Source: Butyrivibrio sp. | Lineage (GTDB): Bacteria; Bacillota; Clostridia; Lachnospirales; Lachnospiraceae | Assembly (NCBI GenBank): GCA_015056625.1 | Contig: SVFY01000005.1 | Location: forward strand, 62,001 to 126,000 | Reading direction: 5' to 3' | Length of the DNA stretch: 64,000 bases | In this document: piece by piece, positions 42,924 through 51,863 of the stretch | How positions within the stretch are numbered: the stretch's first letter is position 1 | How the letters are laid out: every line of letters starts with the position of its first letter | Notes under the pieces: generated by a model | The model's input: only the letters and a program-made list of their open reading frames with translations | Databases searched by the model: none | What the model was told of the DNA's origin: nothing | Translations under genes and position numbers: made by a program

Positions 42924-44948
42924 ATGGCATCAGAGGAGATTAAAAACGAGTATCAGAAGCTGGTTGAGACCATAAAACACCATATGGATCTTTACTATAA
43001 CCAGGATACTCCTGAAATTTCAGATTACGAGTATGACCAGCTTATGCAGCGCCTTAAGGCGATAGAAAAAGATAATCCTGAGCTTGTGACTAAGGATTCT
43101 CCAAGTCAGATCGTAGGCGGAACTGCAAAGCGTGAGGCAGGAGTTAAGATAACCCATAATGTTCCTATGCTTTCAATTGAGGATGTCTTTAATTTTGATG
43201 ATGTCAGGGCTTTTGTAAACAGAGTCCATGAAAAGCATCCTGATGCGAAATTCTCTGTCGAGCAAAAGATCGACGGTCTTTCATTAACTCTTAGATACAA
43301 TCACAGCGAAACTGATGGAAAACTTCATTTGACACTTGCTGAGACCAGAGGTGATGGTCTTATTGGCGAGGACGTTACGCTGAACGCTCTTGTTATTCCA
43401 GATGTTCAGAAGGTTATTGATCTTCCATATGAATATCTTGAGCTAAGAGGCGAAGTTTATATGTCCCATGACTCTTTTGAGGCCTTCAATGAGGCTCAGG
43501 AGAGAGATGGAAAGAAGCTTGCTGCAAACCCAAGAAATCTTGCTGCAGGTACCCTTCGTCAGCTTGATCCTGAGATAACCAAAAGCCGCGGACTTAAGAT
43601 GTTTGTATTTAATGTTCAGGATGGTCCAATAGATTTTCGCTCTTCACACTGCGGCTCGATGGATCAACTTGAAAAAAACGGCGTAAAAACTGTATTCCAC
43701 AAGCTCTGTTCAAACTCAGATGAAGTCATAGCTGCGATTGAAGAAATCGGAGAGATGAGGCAGAACCTTGAGTTTGACCTGGACGGCGCTGTTGTCAAGG
43801 TTGATAACGTTGAGTGGAGAGATGATTTCCCTGCTGGAAGCAAGTATTCAAGTGGCCATATAGCATATAAATATCCACCGGAAGAATGCGTAGTTGAAAT
43901 GGATGAGATCCTGGTTGATGTAGGCAGAACCGGTAAACTTACCTTTACAGGAAGCTTTCATGACCCTGCTACTGGTAAGCCTGCAAGACTCTGCGGAACC
44001 AGTGTTTCAAGAGCAACTCTTCACAATCAGGACTATATCAATGATATGAAGATAGGTGTTGGCGGTCACTACAAGCTCTTTAAGAGCGGAGAGATCATTC
44101 CCAAGTTAAATGGCTGCGTAAAAGAACCTCAGGTGGTATATAAAGCGCCTGATAAATGCCCGGTATGTGGAGGCCATCTTGTAAGAGAAGCTGATACTGC
44201 TGACATAAGGTGCATAAATCCTACATGTCCTGCGCAGATAACAAGAACAATTGCATACTTTGCTTCAAGAGATGCAATGAATATCATGGGACTTGGTGAT
44301 ACACTTGTAGAAGCACTTGTAGGTGATGGTTATCTTCACAGCTATGTTGATATATACAGGCTCCGGGATTACCGCGACGAACTGATAAGTAAAGGCATTA
44401 TCGGCAAAGAGAAAAACACTGACAAGCTTCTTTCGGAGATTGAAAGATCGAAGGAAAATGATCCTGTAAGGCTTCTTACTGGTCTTGCCATACGAAATGT
44501 TGGAAAATCTACAGCAAGGGAGATCATGAAGCATTTTGATGACCTTTTTGACCTGACAAAGGTGACAAGGGATGGCTTTTTACAGATACCTGATATTGGT
44601 GAGACTACAGCAGATGACCTGTATGAGTTTTTCCATGATGAAAATACTCTTATGATCCTTGAAAAGATGAGAGAGCTTGGGCTTAACATGAAGGCTGTAA
44701 AGGATGAAGGCGCCTCAGATAAGCTCTCAGGAATGACCATTGTTGTAACAGGAACCCTTTCTACTCTTGGAAGAAAAGAAGCTGAAGAGCTTATAGTAAA
44801 AAATGGCGGTAAGGCTTCAGGAAGTGTTTCGAAAAAGACAAGCCTTGTACTTGCAGGTGAAGCTGCAGGCAGCAAGCTGACAAAAGCTAATGAACTTGGA
44901 ATAAAGGTCATTGACGAACAGACTTTTCTTGATATGCTTAAATCATAA
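42924..44948 (+). CDS. ligA: NAD+-dependent DNA ligase LigA
   Basis: LigA seals nicks in replication and repair. Domains are: Ia (about 1-70); the nucleotidyltransferase domain with AMP-acceptor Lys115 in EQKIDGLSL; OB fold (about 315-390); a Cys4 zinc finger (CPVCGGHL and CINPTCPAQ, about 410-435); HhH repeats (about 440-580); and a C-terminal BRCT domain (about 595-674) with LSGMTIVVTGTLSTLGRKE. The length of 674 residues is typical. The start ATG lies 15 bases after the rluF stop. Confidence 0.97.
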   Translation: MASEEIKNEYQKLVETIKHHMDLYYNQDTPEISDYEYDQLMQRLKAIEKDNPELVTKDSPSQIVGGTAKREAGVKITHNVPMLSIEDVFNFDDVRAFVNRVHEKHPDAKFSVEQKIDGLSLTLRYNHSETDGKLHLTLAETRGDGLIGEDVTLNALVIPDVQKVIDLPYEYLELRGEVYMSHDSFEAFNEAQERDGKKLAANPRNLAAGTLRQLDPEITKSRGLKMFVFNVQDGPIDFRSSHCGSMDQLEKNGVKTVFHKLCSNSDEVIAAIEEIGEMRQNLEFDLDGAVVKVDNVEWRDDFPAGSKYSSGHIAYKYPPEECVVEMDEILVDVGRTGKLTFTGSFHDPATGKPARLCGTSVSRATLHNQDYINDMKIGVGGHYKLFKSGEIIPKLNGCVKEPQVVYKAPDKCPVCGGHLVREADTADIRCINPTCPAQITRTIAYFASRDAMNIMGLGDTLVEALVGDGYLHSYVDIYRLRDYRDELISKGIIGKEKNTDKLLSEIERSKENDPVRLLTGLAIRNVGKSTAREIMKHFDDLFDLTKVTRDGFLQIPDIGETTADDLYEFFHDENTLMILEKMRELGLNMKAVKDEGASDKLSGMTIVVTGTLSTLGRKEAEELIVKNGGKASGSVSKKTSLVLAGEAAGSKLTKANELGIKVIDEQTFLDMLKS

Positions 44949-44972
44949 ATTCTAGAAGCGGAGAGACTAAAA

Positions 44973-45965
44973 ATGCCTATCAAAGTACAGAACGACCTGC
45001 CAGTCAGGGACATATTGGAAAAAGAAAACATATTTGTAGTTGATGAAAACAGGGCTATGCATCAGGACATCAGATCCCTCCAGATCTGTATACTGAATCT
45101 GATGCCACTTAAGGAGGATACTGAGCTTCAGCTTCTTAGGTCCCTGTCAAATACGCCTCTTCAGATAGATGTTTCTTTTATGCAGATGAGCTCCCATCAT
45201 TCATCTAATACGTCGCCCAACCATCTGAACAGGTTTTATAACACCTTTGATGAGTTAAAAGATAATACTTATGACGGACTTATAATAACTGGAGCACCTG
45301 TTGAGCAGATGGCCTTTGAAGAGGTTGATTACTGGGATGAACTGTGCAGGGTTTTTGAGTGGTCTAAAGTAAATGTCACATCAACCTTCCATATCTGCTG
45401 GGGAGCTCAGGCTGGTATCTATTATCACTATGGCATCGATAAAAAGCCACTTTCAGCCAAGAGATTTGGCATTTATCAGCACAGAGTCCTTAACAGGAAA
45501 GTTCCTCTTGTAAGAGGCTTTGATGATGTATTTTTAATGCCTCATTCAAGGCATACTGAAACTCCAGCTGATGAGATCCACGCCTGCGATGACCTGGTGG
45601 TCCTTGCAGAATCTGATGTTGCTGGCGTATTCCTTTGCATGAACAAGTCAGGAAGCCAGATTTTTGCCATGGGCCATGCAGAATACGACAGACTCACCCT
45701 GGATTCAGAGTATAAAAGAGATCTTTCAAAAGGTCTTTCTATTGATATGCCGATCAATTATTACCCGGACAATGATCCAAACAACAAACCGGATCTTGTG
45801 TGGAGAGGGCATGCCAACAATCTTTATTCAAACTGGCTTAACTACTATGTATATCAGAATACCCCCTACAAATGGGGGCAGATCCTTGATGAGGAAAAGA
45901 GAAGGCGGGCTCATAGTAAACTTACTTTGGGTGATATAGGATTTACTGAAGGCGCAGGAATCTGA
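44973..45965 (+). CDS. metA: Homoserine O-acetyltransferase of the MetA family
   Basis: This enzyme acylates homoserine, the first step to methionine. The MetA/HTS fold is clear: MPIKVQNDLPVRDIL at the start, NLMPLKEDTE, the nucleophile Cys in STFHICWGAQAG, and the catalytic His/Glu region RHTETPADEI. The specificity position reads TGAPVEQM, with Glu where E. coli has Gly. In characterised MetA proteins this Glu favours acetyl-CoA over succinyl-CoA, so acetyltransferase is the better name. The length of 330 residues is slightly above 300-310. No other methionine gene or SAM riboswitch is adjacent. Confidence 0.9.
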   Translation: MPIKVQNDLPVRDILEKENIFVVDENRAMHQDIRSLQICILNLMPLKEDTELQLLRSLSNTPLQIDVSFMQMSSHHSSNTSPNHLNRFYNTFDELKDNTYDGLIITGAPVEQMAFEEVDYWDELCRVFEWSKVNVTSTFHICWGAQAGIYYHYGIDKKPLSAKRFGIYQHRVLNRKVPLVRGFDDVFLMPHSRHTETPADEIHACDDLVVLAESDVAGVFLCMNKSGSQIFAMGHAEYDRLTLDSEYKRDLSKGLSIDMPINYYPDNDPNNKPDLVWRGHANNLYSNWLNYYVYQNTPYKWGQILDEEKRRRAHSKLTLGDIGFTEGAGI

Positions 45966-45983
45966 GAAAGGAAGATGCTTAAA

Positions 45984-46820
45984 ATGTCAAAGGCACGAAA
46001 ACTTCGCAATATCTATACAGCTTTCCCTGAGGGCAGGCACAAAGTGCTTACTCTTAGCTACGATGACGGAAAGATCCCTGACAGAAAGCTTGTAGCTCTT
46101 TTTAATGAGCATGGTCTTAAAGGGACATTTAATGTTAATTCCGGCCTTGAGAAAAATAAGTTTAAAAATGATTATGATGAACGAATTCCAATGTCTGACT
46201 ATAAAAAGCTTTATAAAGGCCATGAAGTAGCCTGCCACAGTGTACTTCATCCGACTATTGCAAGAAGTCCAAAAGAGCAGATGGTCAGACAGATAATCGA
46301 AGACAGGCGGGCTCTTGAAGAAGTGATGGGATATACAGTAAGGGGCTTTGCTTATCCCAATGGATCATACAGCGAACAAGTAGAGGATGCACTTAAAGCC
46401 TGCGGGATCAGACATGCCAGGACTGTAACTTCAACCCACAGCTATGATATGCCAACAAATTTCCTTAGATGGAATCCCACATGCCATCATGGAGATACTT
46501 CCTTTGAAGATCTATATAAGGACTTTATCAAGGTTCATAAGAGACAGTATCTGTACATGCTTTATGTATGGGGACACAGCTATGAATTTGAGAGGGACAA
46601 AAATTTTGGCATAATCGAAAAGTTTTCTAAAAAAATTGAGAACAAGTCAGACATCTGGTATGCAACTAACATCGAGATCGTTGATTATCTTGAAAGGGCA
46701 GATCGTCTTCAGGTGTCTGTAAATGGGGATTTTGCTTACAATCCAAGCGCCGAAAGTGTATGGCTTGAGGTGGATAAAAAAATTATCGAGCTTAAAGGCG
46801 GAGAATGCACCGAGTTGTAA
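45984..46820 (+). CDS. Polysaccharide deacetylase (NodB-fold) family protein
   Basis: The 278-residue protein has the NodB metal-dependent deacetylase motifs: LSYDDG (motif 1, Asp pair), HSVLHPT (motif 2, two His metal ligands) and RGFAYPNGSY (motif 3). It lacks a signal peptide or membrane helix, so it should act in the cytoplasm, unlike most chitin or peptidoglycan deacetylases. ATG 45984 is preferred because AAAGGAAG lies nine bases before it; ATG 45975 is only two bases from it. The substrate is unknown. Confidence 0.8.
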   Translation: MSKARKLRNIYTAFPEGRHKVLTLSYDDGKIPDRKLVALFNEHGLKGTFNVNSGLEKNKFKNDYDERIPMSDYKKLYKGHEVACHSVLHPTIARSPKEQMVRQIIEDRRALEEVMGYTVRGFAYPNGSYSEQVEDALKACGIRHARTVTSTHSYDMPTNFLRWNPTCHHGDTSFEDLYKDFIKVHKRQYLYMLYVWGHSYEFERDKNFGIIEKFSKKIENKSDIWYATNIEIVDYLERADRLQVSVNGDFAYNPSAESVWLEVDKKIIELKGGECTEL

Positions 46821-46883
46821 TTTTCTTTTTAATAAGTTAAAATATATATGTTAAGTCGTTAACTTAAAAAAGGAGAATTGCTT

Positions 46884-47366
46884 ATGCCTCTTAATATTGA
46901 AAACGATGATGCTGCAGTAAAAACTGAGGAGCTGAAGAAAAAACCTACAAAAAAGACCAAGGAAATGCTTGAGGAAAACTCAAAACAGATCGAGGAACTT
47001 GAGGCTTCACAGAAAGAGTTAGGCGAGGAACTGGCAGCTCTTTTGAAGGAAGAAGAGGCTCTTGGGGATAAATCTGCGCTTAAGATGAAGGTTTCCCATA
47101 AAAAATACGGTGAAGGAGTTGTCATCAGTCAGGACGGCAAGTACATTGAGGTGAAGTTCTCTGATGTTGTCAAGAAGTTCGTACTTCCTGGCTGTATCGC
47201 TGAGAAATACCTTGAAGTTAACGATGAAGCTATACTTGATTATTATATTAAGTGCAATGAGATCCATCAAAAGAAGGTGGCTACTGAGCTTAAGATCAAG
47301 TCAGCTACTTATGCCATCCAGAGACATGAAGATGCAATTGACAGATTAAAAGCGAAATTAAAATAA
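46884..47366 (+). CDS. Unknown coiled-coil protein with a PcrA/UvrD C-terminal-like Tudor module
   Basis: The 160-residue protein is cytoplasmic. Residues about 10-60 form a Lys/Glu-rich coiled coil. Residues about 68-110 (VSHKKYGEGVVISQDGKYIEV) resemble the Tudor-like C-terminal module of PcrA/UvrD, which binds RNA polymerase in those helicases. The last 45 residues are helical and basic. ATG 46884 follows AGGAG by eight bases; an in-frame TTG at 46878 is too close. No specific function can be given. Confidence 0.7.
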   Translation: MPLNIENDDAAVKTEELKKKPTKKTKEMLEENSKQIEELEASQKELGEELAALLKEEEALGDKSALKMKVSHKKYGEGVVISQDGKYIEVKFSDVVKKFVLPGCIAEKYLEVNDEAILDYYIKCNEIHQKKVATELKIKSATYAIQRHEDAIDRLKAKLK

Positions 47367-47439
47367 AAAGACATGGGGACGGTTCTATTGTCTCATTGCA
47401 TGCAATGAGACAGAAGAACCGTCCCCGTGTCTTTTTTTT
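47365..47439. repeat. 75-base REP-like palindrome acting as a two-way terminator
   Basis: Two 31-base arms (47370-47400 and 47401-47431) are inverted copies with 28 Watson-Crick matches, two G-T pairs and one A-A mismatch. They are flanked by five A (47365-47369) on the left and eight T (47432-47439) on the right. It lies exactly between two convergent genes and overlaps the minus-strand stop codon. The core GGGGACGGTTCT and GTCTCATTGCA words resemble repeated palindromes known to me from Clostridia, so it may be a REP/REPIN-type element recruited as terminator. Confidence 0.8.
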
Positions 47440-50400
47440 ATGCCAGTTTTTGTGGCTCTGAGTTGTCTGAAACTACCTTTTTCTGAGCAGTTGAGAGCAT
47501 GAGCTTTATCCTGTTAAGCTGGTTAACTTCAGATGCACCTGGATCGTAGTCGATAGCTACAATGTTGCAGCCAGGATACATATGTCTCATCTGCTTTATT
47601 ACGCCCTTTCCAACAACGTGGTTTGGAAGACATCCAAAAGGCTGTGTACAAACGATGTTTGTTGCACCTTCCTTGATAAGTTCTACCATTTCTCCAGTAA
47701 GGAACCATCCTTCACCAGTCTGATTACCGATGGATACGATAGGCTCTGCATATTTTACAAGCTCATAGATGCTTGTTGGAGGATCAAAATGAACACTCTT
47801 TTCAAAGGCTTTGCTTGCAGCGCCTCGAAGCTTTTCTATTCCCCAGATAGCAGCTCTCATTAAAGCAGCAGTTTTCTTTGATGTTCCAAGCTCTTTTGCC
47901 TTGTATATCTGATTGTAGAAGCAGTAGAGCATGAAATCTATAAGATCAGGTACTACAGCTTCAGCACCTTCAGATTCAAGAAGCTCAACAAGGTGATTGT
48001 TGGCTGCAGGAGCAAACTTAACGAGGATTTCTCCAACAACGCCAACTCTTGGCTTGACTTCATCTGTGATCTCAATCTTATCAAAGTCCTCAATAATATC
48101 CCTGCAAAGCTTATTAAACGCAATAAGACTCATGTGCTTGGAAGTAACAAATTTCCTTGCTTCAATAAGCCATTTCTGGTGACATTCATCAACAGATCCT
48201 TCATTTTTCTCATAAGGACGCATCCTGTAGACACATTTCATGAATACATCGCCTAAAATAGCGCCATAAGCAGCTCTTTCAAGCATCTCAAAGTTAATGT
48301 GGAAGCCTGGATTTGCTTCAAGCTTTGAGAGGTTAAGAGAAACAACTGGTATCTGTTCCATGCCGGCTTTTTTAAGAGCTCTTCTTATGAAGCCCACATA
48401 GTTGGTAGCTCTGCAGCCGCCTCCAGTCTGAGACATGATGACTGCAGTTTTATTTAGGTCATATTTACCTGAATGAAGCTCGTCCATGATCTGGCCAACA
48501 ACCCAGAGGGAAGGATAGCAGGCATCGTTGTTTACGTATTTAAGGCCCATATCGATCGCGTGCCTGTTGTCGTTTTGCATGACTACAAAGTTGTAACCAC
48601 ATGCTGCAAATGCAGGCTCTAAGATATCAAAGTGGATAGGTGACATCTGAGGGCACAAGATGGTGTAGTTTTTACGCATATCTTCAGTAAACAGAACTCT
48701 GTTGTTGGCGGAAGATCTTATGGTACGCTTTTGAGCTTTCTGCTTACGGACTCTAATAGCTGCAAGAAGTGAACGAACTCTTATCCTTGCGCTGCCAAGA
48801 GAGTTGACTTCGTCGATTTTAAGGCAGGTATAGATCTTATCTGAACCTGAAAGTATGTCATTGACCTGATCTGTAGTAACAGCATCAAGACCGCAGCCAA
48901 AGGAATTAAGCTGGATAAGGTCAAGGTCTTCTCTTGTGCGGACAAAGCTTGCTGCAGCATAAAGTCTTGAGTGGTACATCCACTGGTCTGACACTATAAG
49001 AGGTCTCTCAGGAGCTCCTAAATGGGAGATACTGTCCTCTGTGAGAACTGCGACGCCGTAAGAGCAGATCATATCAGGAATACCATGATTGATCTCTGGA
49101 TCCACGTGATATGGACGACCAGCAAGAACAATACCGTGTCTTTTGTTTTCTTCCATCCATTTTAAGGTTTCTTCGCCTTTTTTCTGGACGTCTTTTCTTG
49201 CCGCAGCCATTTCATCCCAGCCGTCTTTGGCAGCTTTTATAACTTCCTGTGCAGGGATCTCAGAAAACTCTTTTACAAGGGCCTCAGTTACTGTTTCCAG
49301 GCTTGTAAATGCCATGAAAGGATTACGAAACTTCATCTTGCCTTCAGTTATTGCTTCCACATTGTTCTTGATGTTTTCTGAATAAGAGGTGACAATAGGG
49401 CAGTTGTAATGGTTTGTTGCGCCTTCAACTTCACATCTCTCATAGAAAAGTCCGGGATAGAAGATGAAGTCAACCTTCTGACCTATAAGCCACTCCACAT
49501 GTCCGTGTGAGATCTTGGCAGGATAGCACTCTGATTCACTAGGAATTGACTCGATGCCCATCTCATAGATCTGGTGAGTTGACCTTGGTGAAAGAACAAC
49601 CTTAAAGCCAAGATTTGTAAAGAAGGTAAACCAGAATGGATAGTTCTCATAGAAATTGAGGACTCTTGGTATACCTACTGTACCTCTTGTGGCCTTATCA
49701 TCATCAAGAGGCTCGTAGCCAAATATTCTTTTGTATTTATAGTCAAAGAGATTAGGAATACCTTCAGCATTCTTAACCTTTCCGATTCCGCGCTCGCACC
49801 TGTTTCCAGATATATGCTGACGACCTCCTGTAAACTTGTTGATAGTAAGACGGCAGTGGTTTGTGCAGCCCTGGCAGGTTGTCATGCTGGTTGAGTACTT
49901 AAGGGCATTGATCTGGTCGATAGTAAGCATTGTTGTCTTGTAATCAGTTGTCTCGCCATAGCGCTCACGAGCTATAAGAGCAGCACCAAAAGCACCCATG
50001 ATACCTGCAATATCAGGTCGGATTGCCTCAGCACCTGAGATGATCTCAAATGCTCTAAGGACAGCATCGTTATAGAAGGTTCCGCCCTGAACCACAATGT
50101 TGTCACCAAGATCCTTGGCATCAGATACCTTTATAACCTTGAACAGGGCATTTTTGATAACTGAATATGCAAGTCCGGAAGAAATATCAGCTACGTCAGC
50201 TCCTTCCTTCTGAGCCTGCTTAACTCTTGAATTCATAAATACAGTACATCTTGTTCCAAGATCTACTGGAGATTTAGCATATAAAGCAACTTTTGCGAAA
50301 TCCTGAACGGAATAATCAAGGGACTTGGCAAAGGTTTCGATAAATGAGCCGCAACCTGAAGAACAAGCCTCATTAAGCTGAACAGAGTCAACGGAGTTAT

Positions 50401-51700
50401 TCTTGATATGGATGCACTTCATATCCTGGCCACCAATATCAAGGATACAGTCAACCTTAGGATCAAAGAATGCAGCTGCATTGTAGTGGGCAATAGTCTC
50501 AACTTCACCATCATCAAGAAGCAGAGCAGATTTAAGAAGTGCCTCACCATAGCCTGTAGAACAGCTTCTGGCAATCCTTACGCCTTCAGGCATGAGTTTA
50601 TATATCTCCTGAATTGAGGATATAGCTGTCTTTAAAGGACTTCCGTTATTGCTTGAATAGAAAGAGTAAAGAAGATCACCATCCTCGCTGATAAGAGCGC
50701 ACTTTGTTGTTGTTGAACCTGCGTCAATACCAAGGAAGGCATTTCCTTTGTAATCATCAAGCTTTCTTGTTTTTACTCTGTATTTATCCTGTCTGTCCTT
50801 AAAAGCCTTGTATTCTTCCTCATTTTTAAACAGAGGATCAAGTCTTGATACTTCAGCCTCCATGACTATCTTTGAAGATAACTTGTCTGTCATCTCATCC
50901 ATTGAATAGGAAACTTCTTCTTTTGCATTCATGGCTGAACCTATGGCAGCAAAAAGATGAGAGTTATCAAGCTCAATTGTGTGTTCAGCATCAAGGTTAA
51001 GGGTCCTTACAAAAGAAGCCTTAAGCTGATCCAAAAAGTGAAGAGGACCACCTAAAAATGCAACATGACCTCTGATTGGCTTACCACATGCAAGACCTGA
51101 TATCGTCTGATTTACAACAGCCTGGAAAATAGAAGCAGAAAGATCCTCTTTTGTAGCTCCTTCATTGATAAGTGGCTGAATATCAGACTTGGCAAAAACG
51201 CCACATCTTGCAGCAATTGTATAAAGAGAGTTGTAGTTTTTTGCGTACTCATTAAGACCTGTGGCATCTGTCTGAAGAAGTGAAGCCATCTGGTCAATAA
51301 AGGAACCTGTACCACCTGCACAGATACCGTTCATACGCTGTTCAACGTTGCCGTCTTCAAAATATATTATCTTGGCATCTTCACCGCCGAGCTCAATTGC
51401 AACGTCAGTTTTTGGTGCAAGAGCCTTAAGTGAAGTAGATACAGCTACAACCTCCTGCTCAAATGGGATACCAAGGTGACCAGCAAGAGTAAGCCCGCCG
51501 GAACCTGTGATGACAGGATGGAGAATGATGTTTCCAACCTTTTCTTTTGCCTCGTTTAAAAGATCAGACAAAGTTTCCTGTATATTTGCGAAATGTCTTC
51601 TATAATCAGAGAAGACAATGTTTTTATCCTTGTCTAAAAGCGCAATCTTAACTGTCGTAGAACCTATGTCAATTCCAAGTGTATAATCCTTTGAAATCAT
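47438..51700 (-). CDS. Giant 2-hydroxyacyl-CoA dehydratase activase-like protein (two BcrAD/BadFG domains plus DUF2229)
   Basis: The 1,420-residue protein joins modules usually encoded apart. The first ASKHA-type activase domain (about 5-265) has GIDIGSTTVK and the cluster Cys127 in GICAGGTGSF. The second (about 320-590) has GIDAGSTTTK and Cys446 in EACSSGCGSF. A DUF2229 region follows (about 650-880; TCQGCTNHC, ESECYPAK, FYPGLFYERCEVEG), then a dehydratase-like Cys-rich C-terminal half (about 1000-1400). Such fusions are widespread in anaerobic Firmicutes but their reaction is unknown; an ATP-driven low-potential electron transfer is the likely chemistry. ATG 51700 is chosen: AAGAGG lies seven bases before it and a promoter is at 51740-51768. 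Confidence 0.88.
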   Translation of the reverse strand: MISKDYTLGIDIGSTTVKIALLDKDKNIVFSDYRRHFANIQETLSDLLNEAKEKVGNIILHPVITGSGGLTLAGHLGIPFEQEVVAVSTSLKALAPKTDVAIELGGEDAKIIYFEDGNVEQRMNGICAGGTGSFIDQMASLLQTDATGLNEYAKNYNSLYTIAARCGVFAKSDIQPLINEGATKEDLSASIFQAVVNQTISGLACGKPIRGHVAFLGGPLHFLDQLKASFVRTLNLDAEHTIELDNSHLFAAIGSAMNAKEEVSYSMDEMTDKLSSKIVMEAEVSRLDPLFKNEEEYKAFKDRQDKYRVKTRKLDDYKGNAFLGIDAGSTTTKCALISEDGDLLYSFYSSNNGSPLKTAISSIQEIYKLMPEGVRIARSCSTGYGEALLKSALLLDDGEVETIAHYNAAAFFDPKVDCILDIGGQDMKCIHIKNNSVDSVQLNEACSSGCGSFIETFAKSLDYSVQDFAKVALYAKSPVDLGTRCTVFMNSRVKQAQKEGADVADISSGLAYSVIKNALFKVIKVSDAKDLGDNIVVQGGTFYNDAVLRAFEIISGAEAIRPDIAGIMGAFGAALIARERYGETTDYKTTMLTIDQINALKYSTSMTTCQGCTNHCRLTINKFTGGRQHISGNRCERGIGKVKNAEGIPNLFDYKYKRIFGYEPLDDDKATRGTVGIPRVLNFYENYPFWFTFFTNLGFKVVLSPRSTHQIYEMGIESIPSESECYPAKISHGHVEWLIGQKVDFIFYPGLFYERCEVEGATNHYNCPIVTSYSENIKNNVEAITEGKMKFRNPFMAFTSLETVTEALVKEFSEIPAQEVIKAAKDGWDEMAAARKDVQKKGEETLKWMEENKRHGIVLAGRPYHVDPEINHGIPDMICSYGVAVLTEDSISHLGAPERPLIVSDQWMYHSRLYAAASFVRTREDLDLIQLNSFGCGLDAVTTDQVNDILSGSDKIYTCLKIDEVNSLGSARIRVRSLLAAIRVRKQKAQKRTIRSSANNRVLFTEDMRKNYTILCPQMSPIHFDILEPAFAACGYNFVVMQNDNRHAIDMGLKYVNNDACYPSLWVVGQIMDELHSGKYDLNKTAVIMSQTGGGCRATNYVGFIRRALKKAGMEQIPVVSLNLSKLEANPGFHINFEMLERAAYGAILGDVFMKCVYRMRPYEKNEGSVDECHQKWLIEARKFVTSKHMSLIAFNKLCRDIIEDFDKIEITDEVKPRVGVVGEILVKFAPAANNHLVELLESEGAEAVVPDLIDFMLYCFYNQIYKAKELGTSKKTAALMRAAIWGIEKLRGAASKAFEKSVHFDPPTSIYELVKYAEPIVSIGNQTGEGWFLTGEMVELIKEGATNIVCTQPFGCLPNHVVGKGVIKQMRHMYPGCNIVAIDYDPGASEVNQLNRIKLMLSTAQKKVVSDNSEPQKLA

Positions 51701-51739
51701 ATTAAAACCTCTTCTTATTAATATATGACAATCTAAATG

Positions 51740-51768
51740 ATTATATAGCAGAGGTGCAAAAAAAGCAA
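51740..51768 (-). promoter_or_regulatory. Sigma-A-type promoter of the activase-like gene
   Basis: On the minus strand, TTGCTT (51768-51763), a 17-base spacer and a perfect TATAAT (51745-51740) face the activase gene. The predicted start near 51733 gives a 33-base leader and rules out the longer open frame that begins at 51784. Confidence 0.8.
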
Positions 51769-51790
51769 TGAGAATAGATTGCATAAAATA

Positions 51791-51819
51791 TTTACAACAA
51801 AATCGGCAAATGTTAAAAT
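51791..51819 (+). promoter_or_regulatory. Sigma-A-type promoter of the rhomboid-like gene
   Basis: TTTACA (51791-51796), a 17-base spacer and TAAAAT (51814-51819) lie 45 bases before the ATG at 51864. Together with the minus-strand promoter it makes a short divergent promoter region. Confidence 0.7.
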
Positions 51820-51863
51820 TTTAAGGTTAATGGAATACAAAATGAAACGAGGTTAGACATTTA

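Noticed and set aside
46833..46866. Inverted repeat TAAGTTA/TAACTTA before the coiled-coil gene as a terminator
   Set aside because: The 7-bp stem is entirely AT-poor in stability with a 20-base loop and no T-run, so it is not a convincing terminator or operator.
51701..51784. 28-codon N-terminal extension of the activase-like gene
   Set aside because: The extension covers the predicted promoter (51740-51768) and has no ribosome site; the domain begins exactly after ATG 51700.
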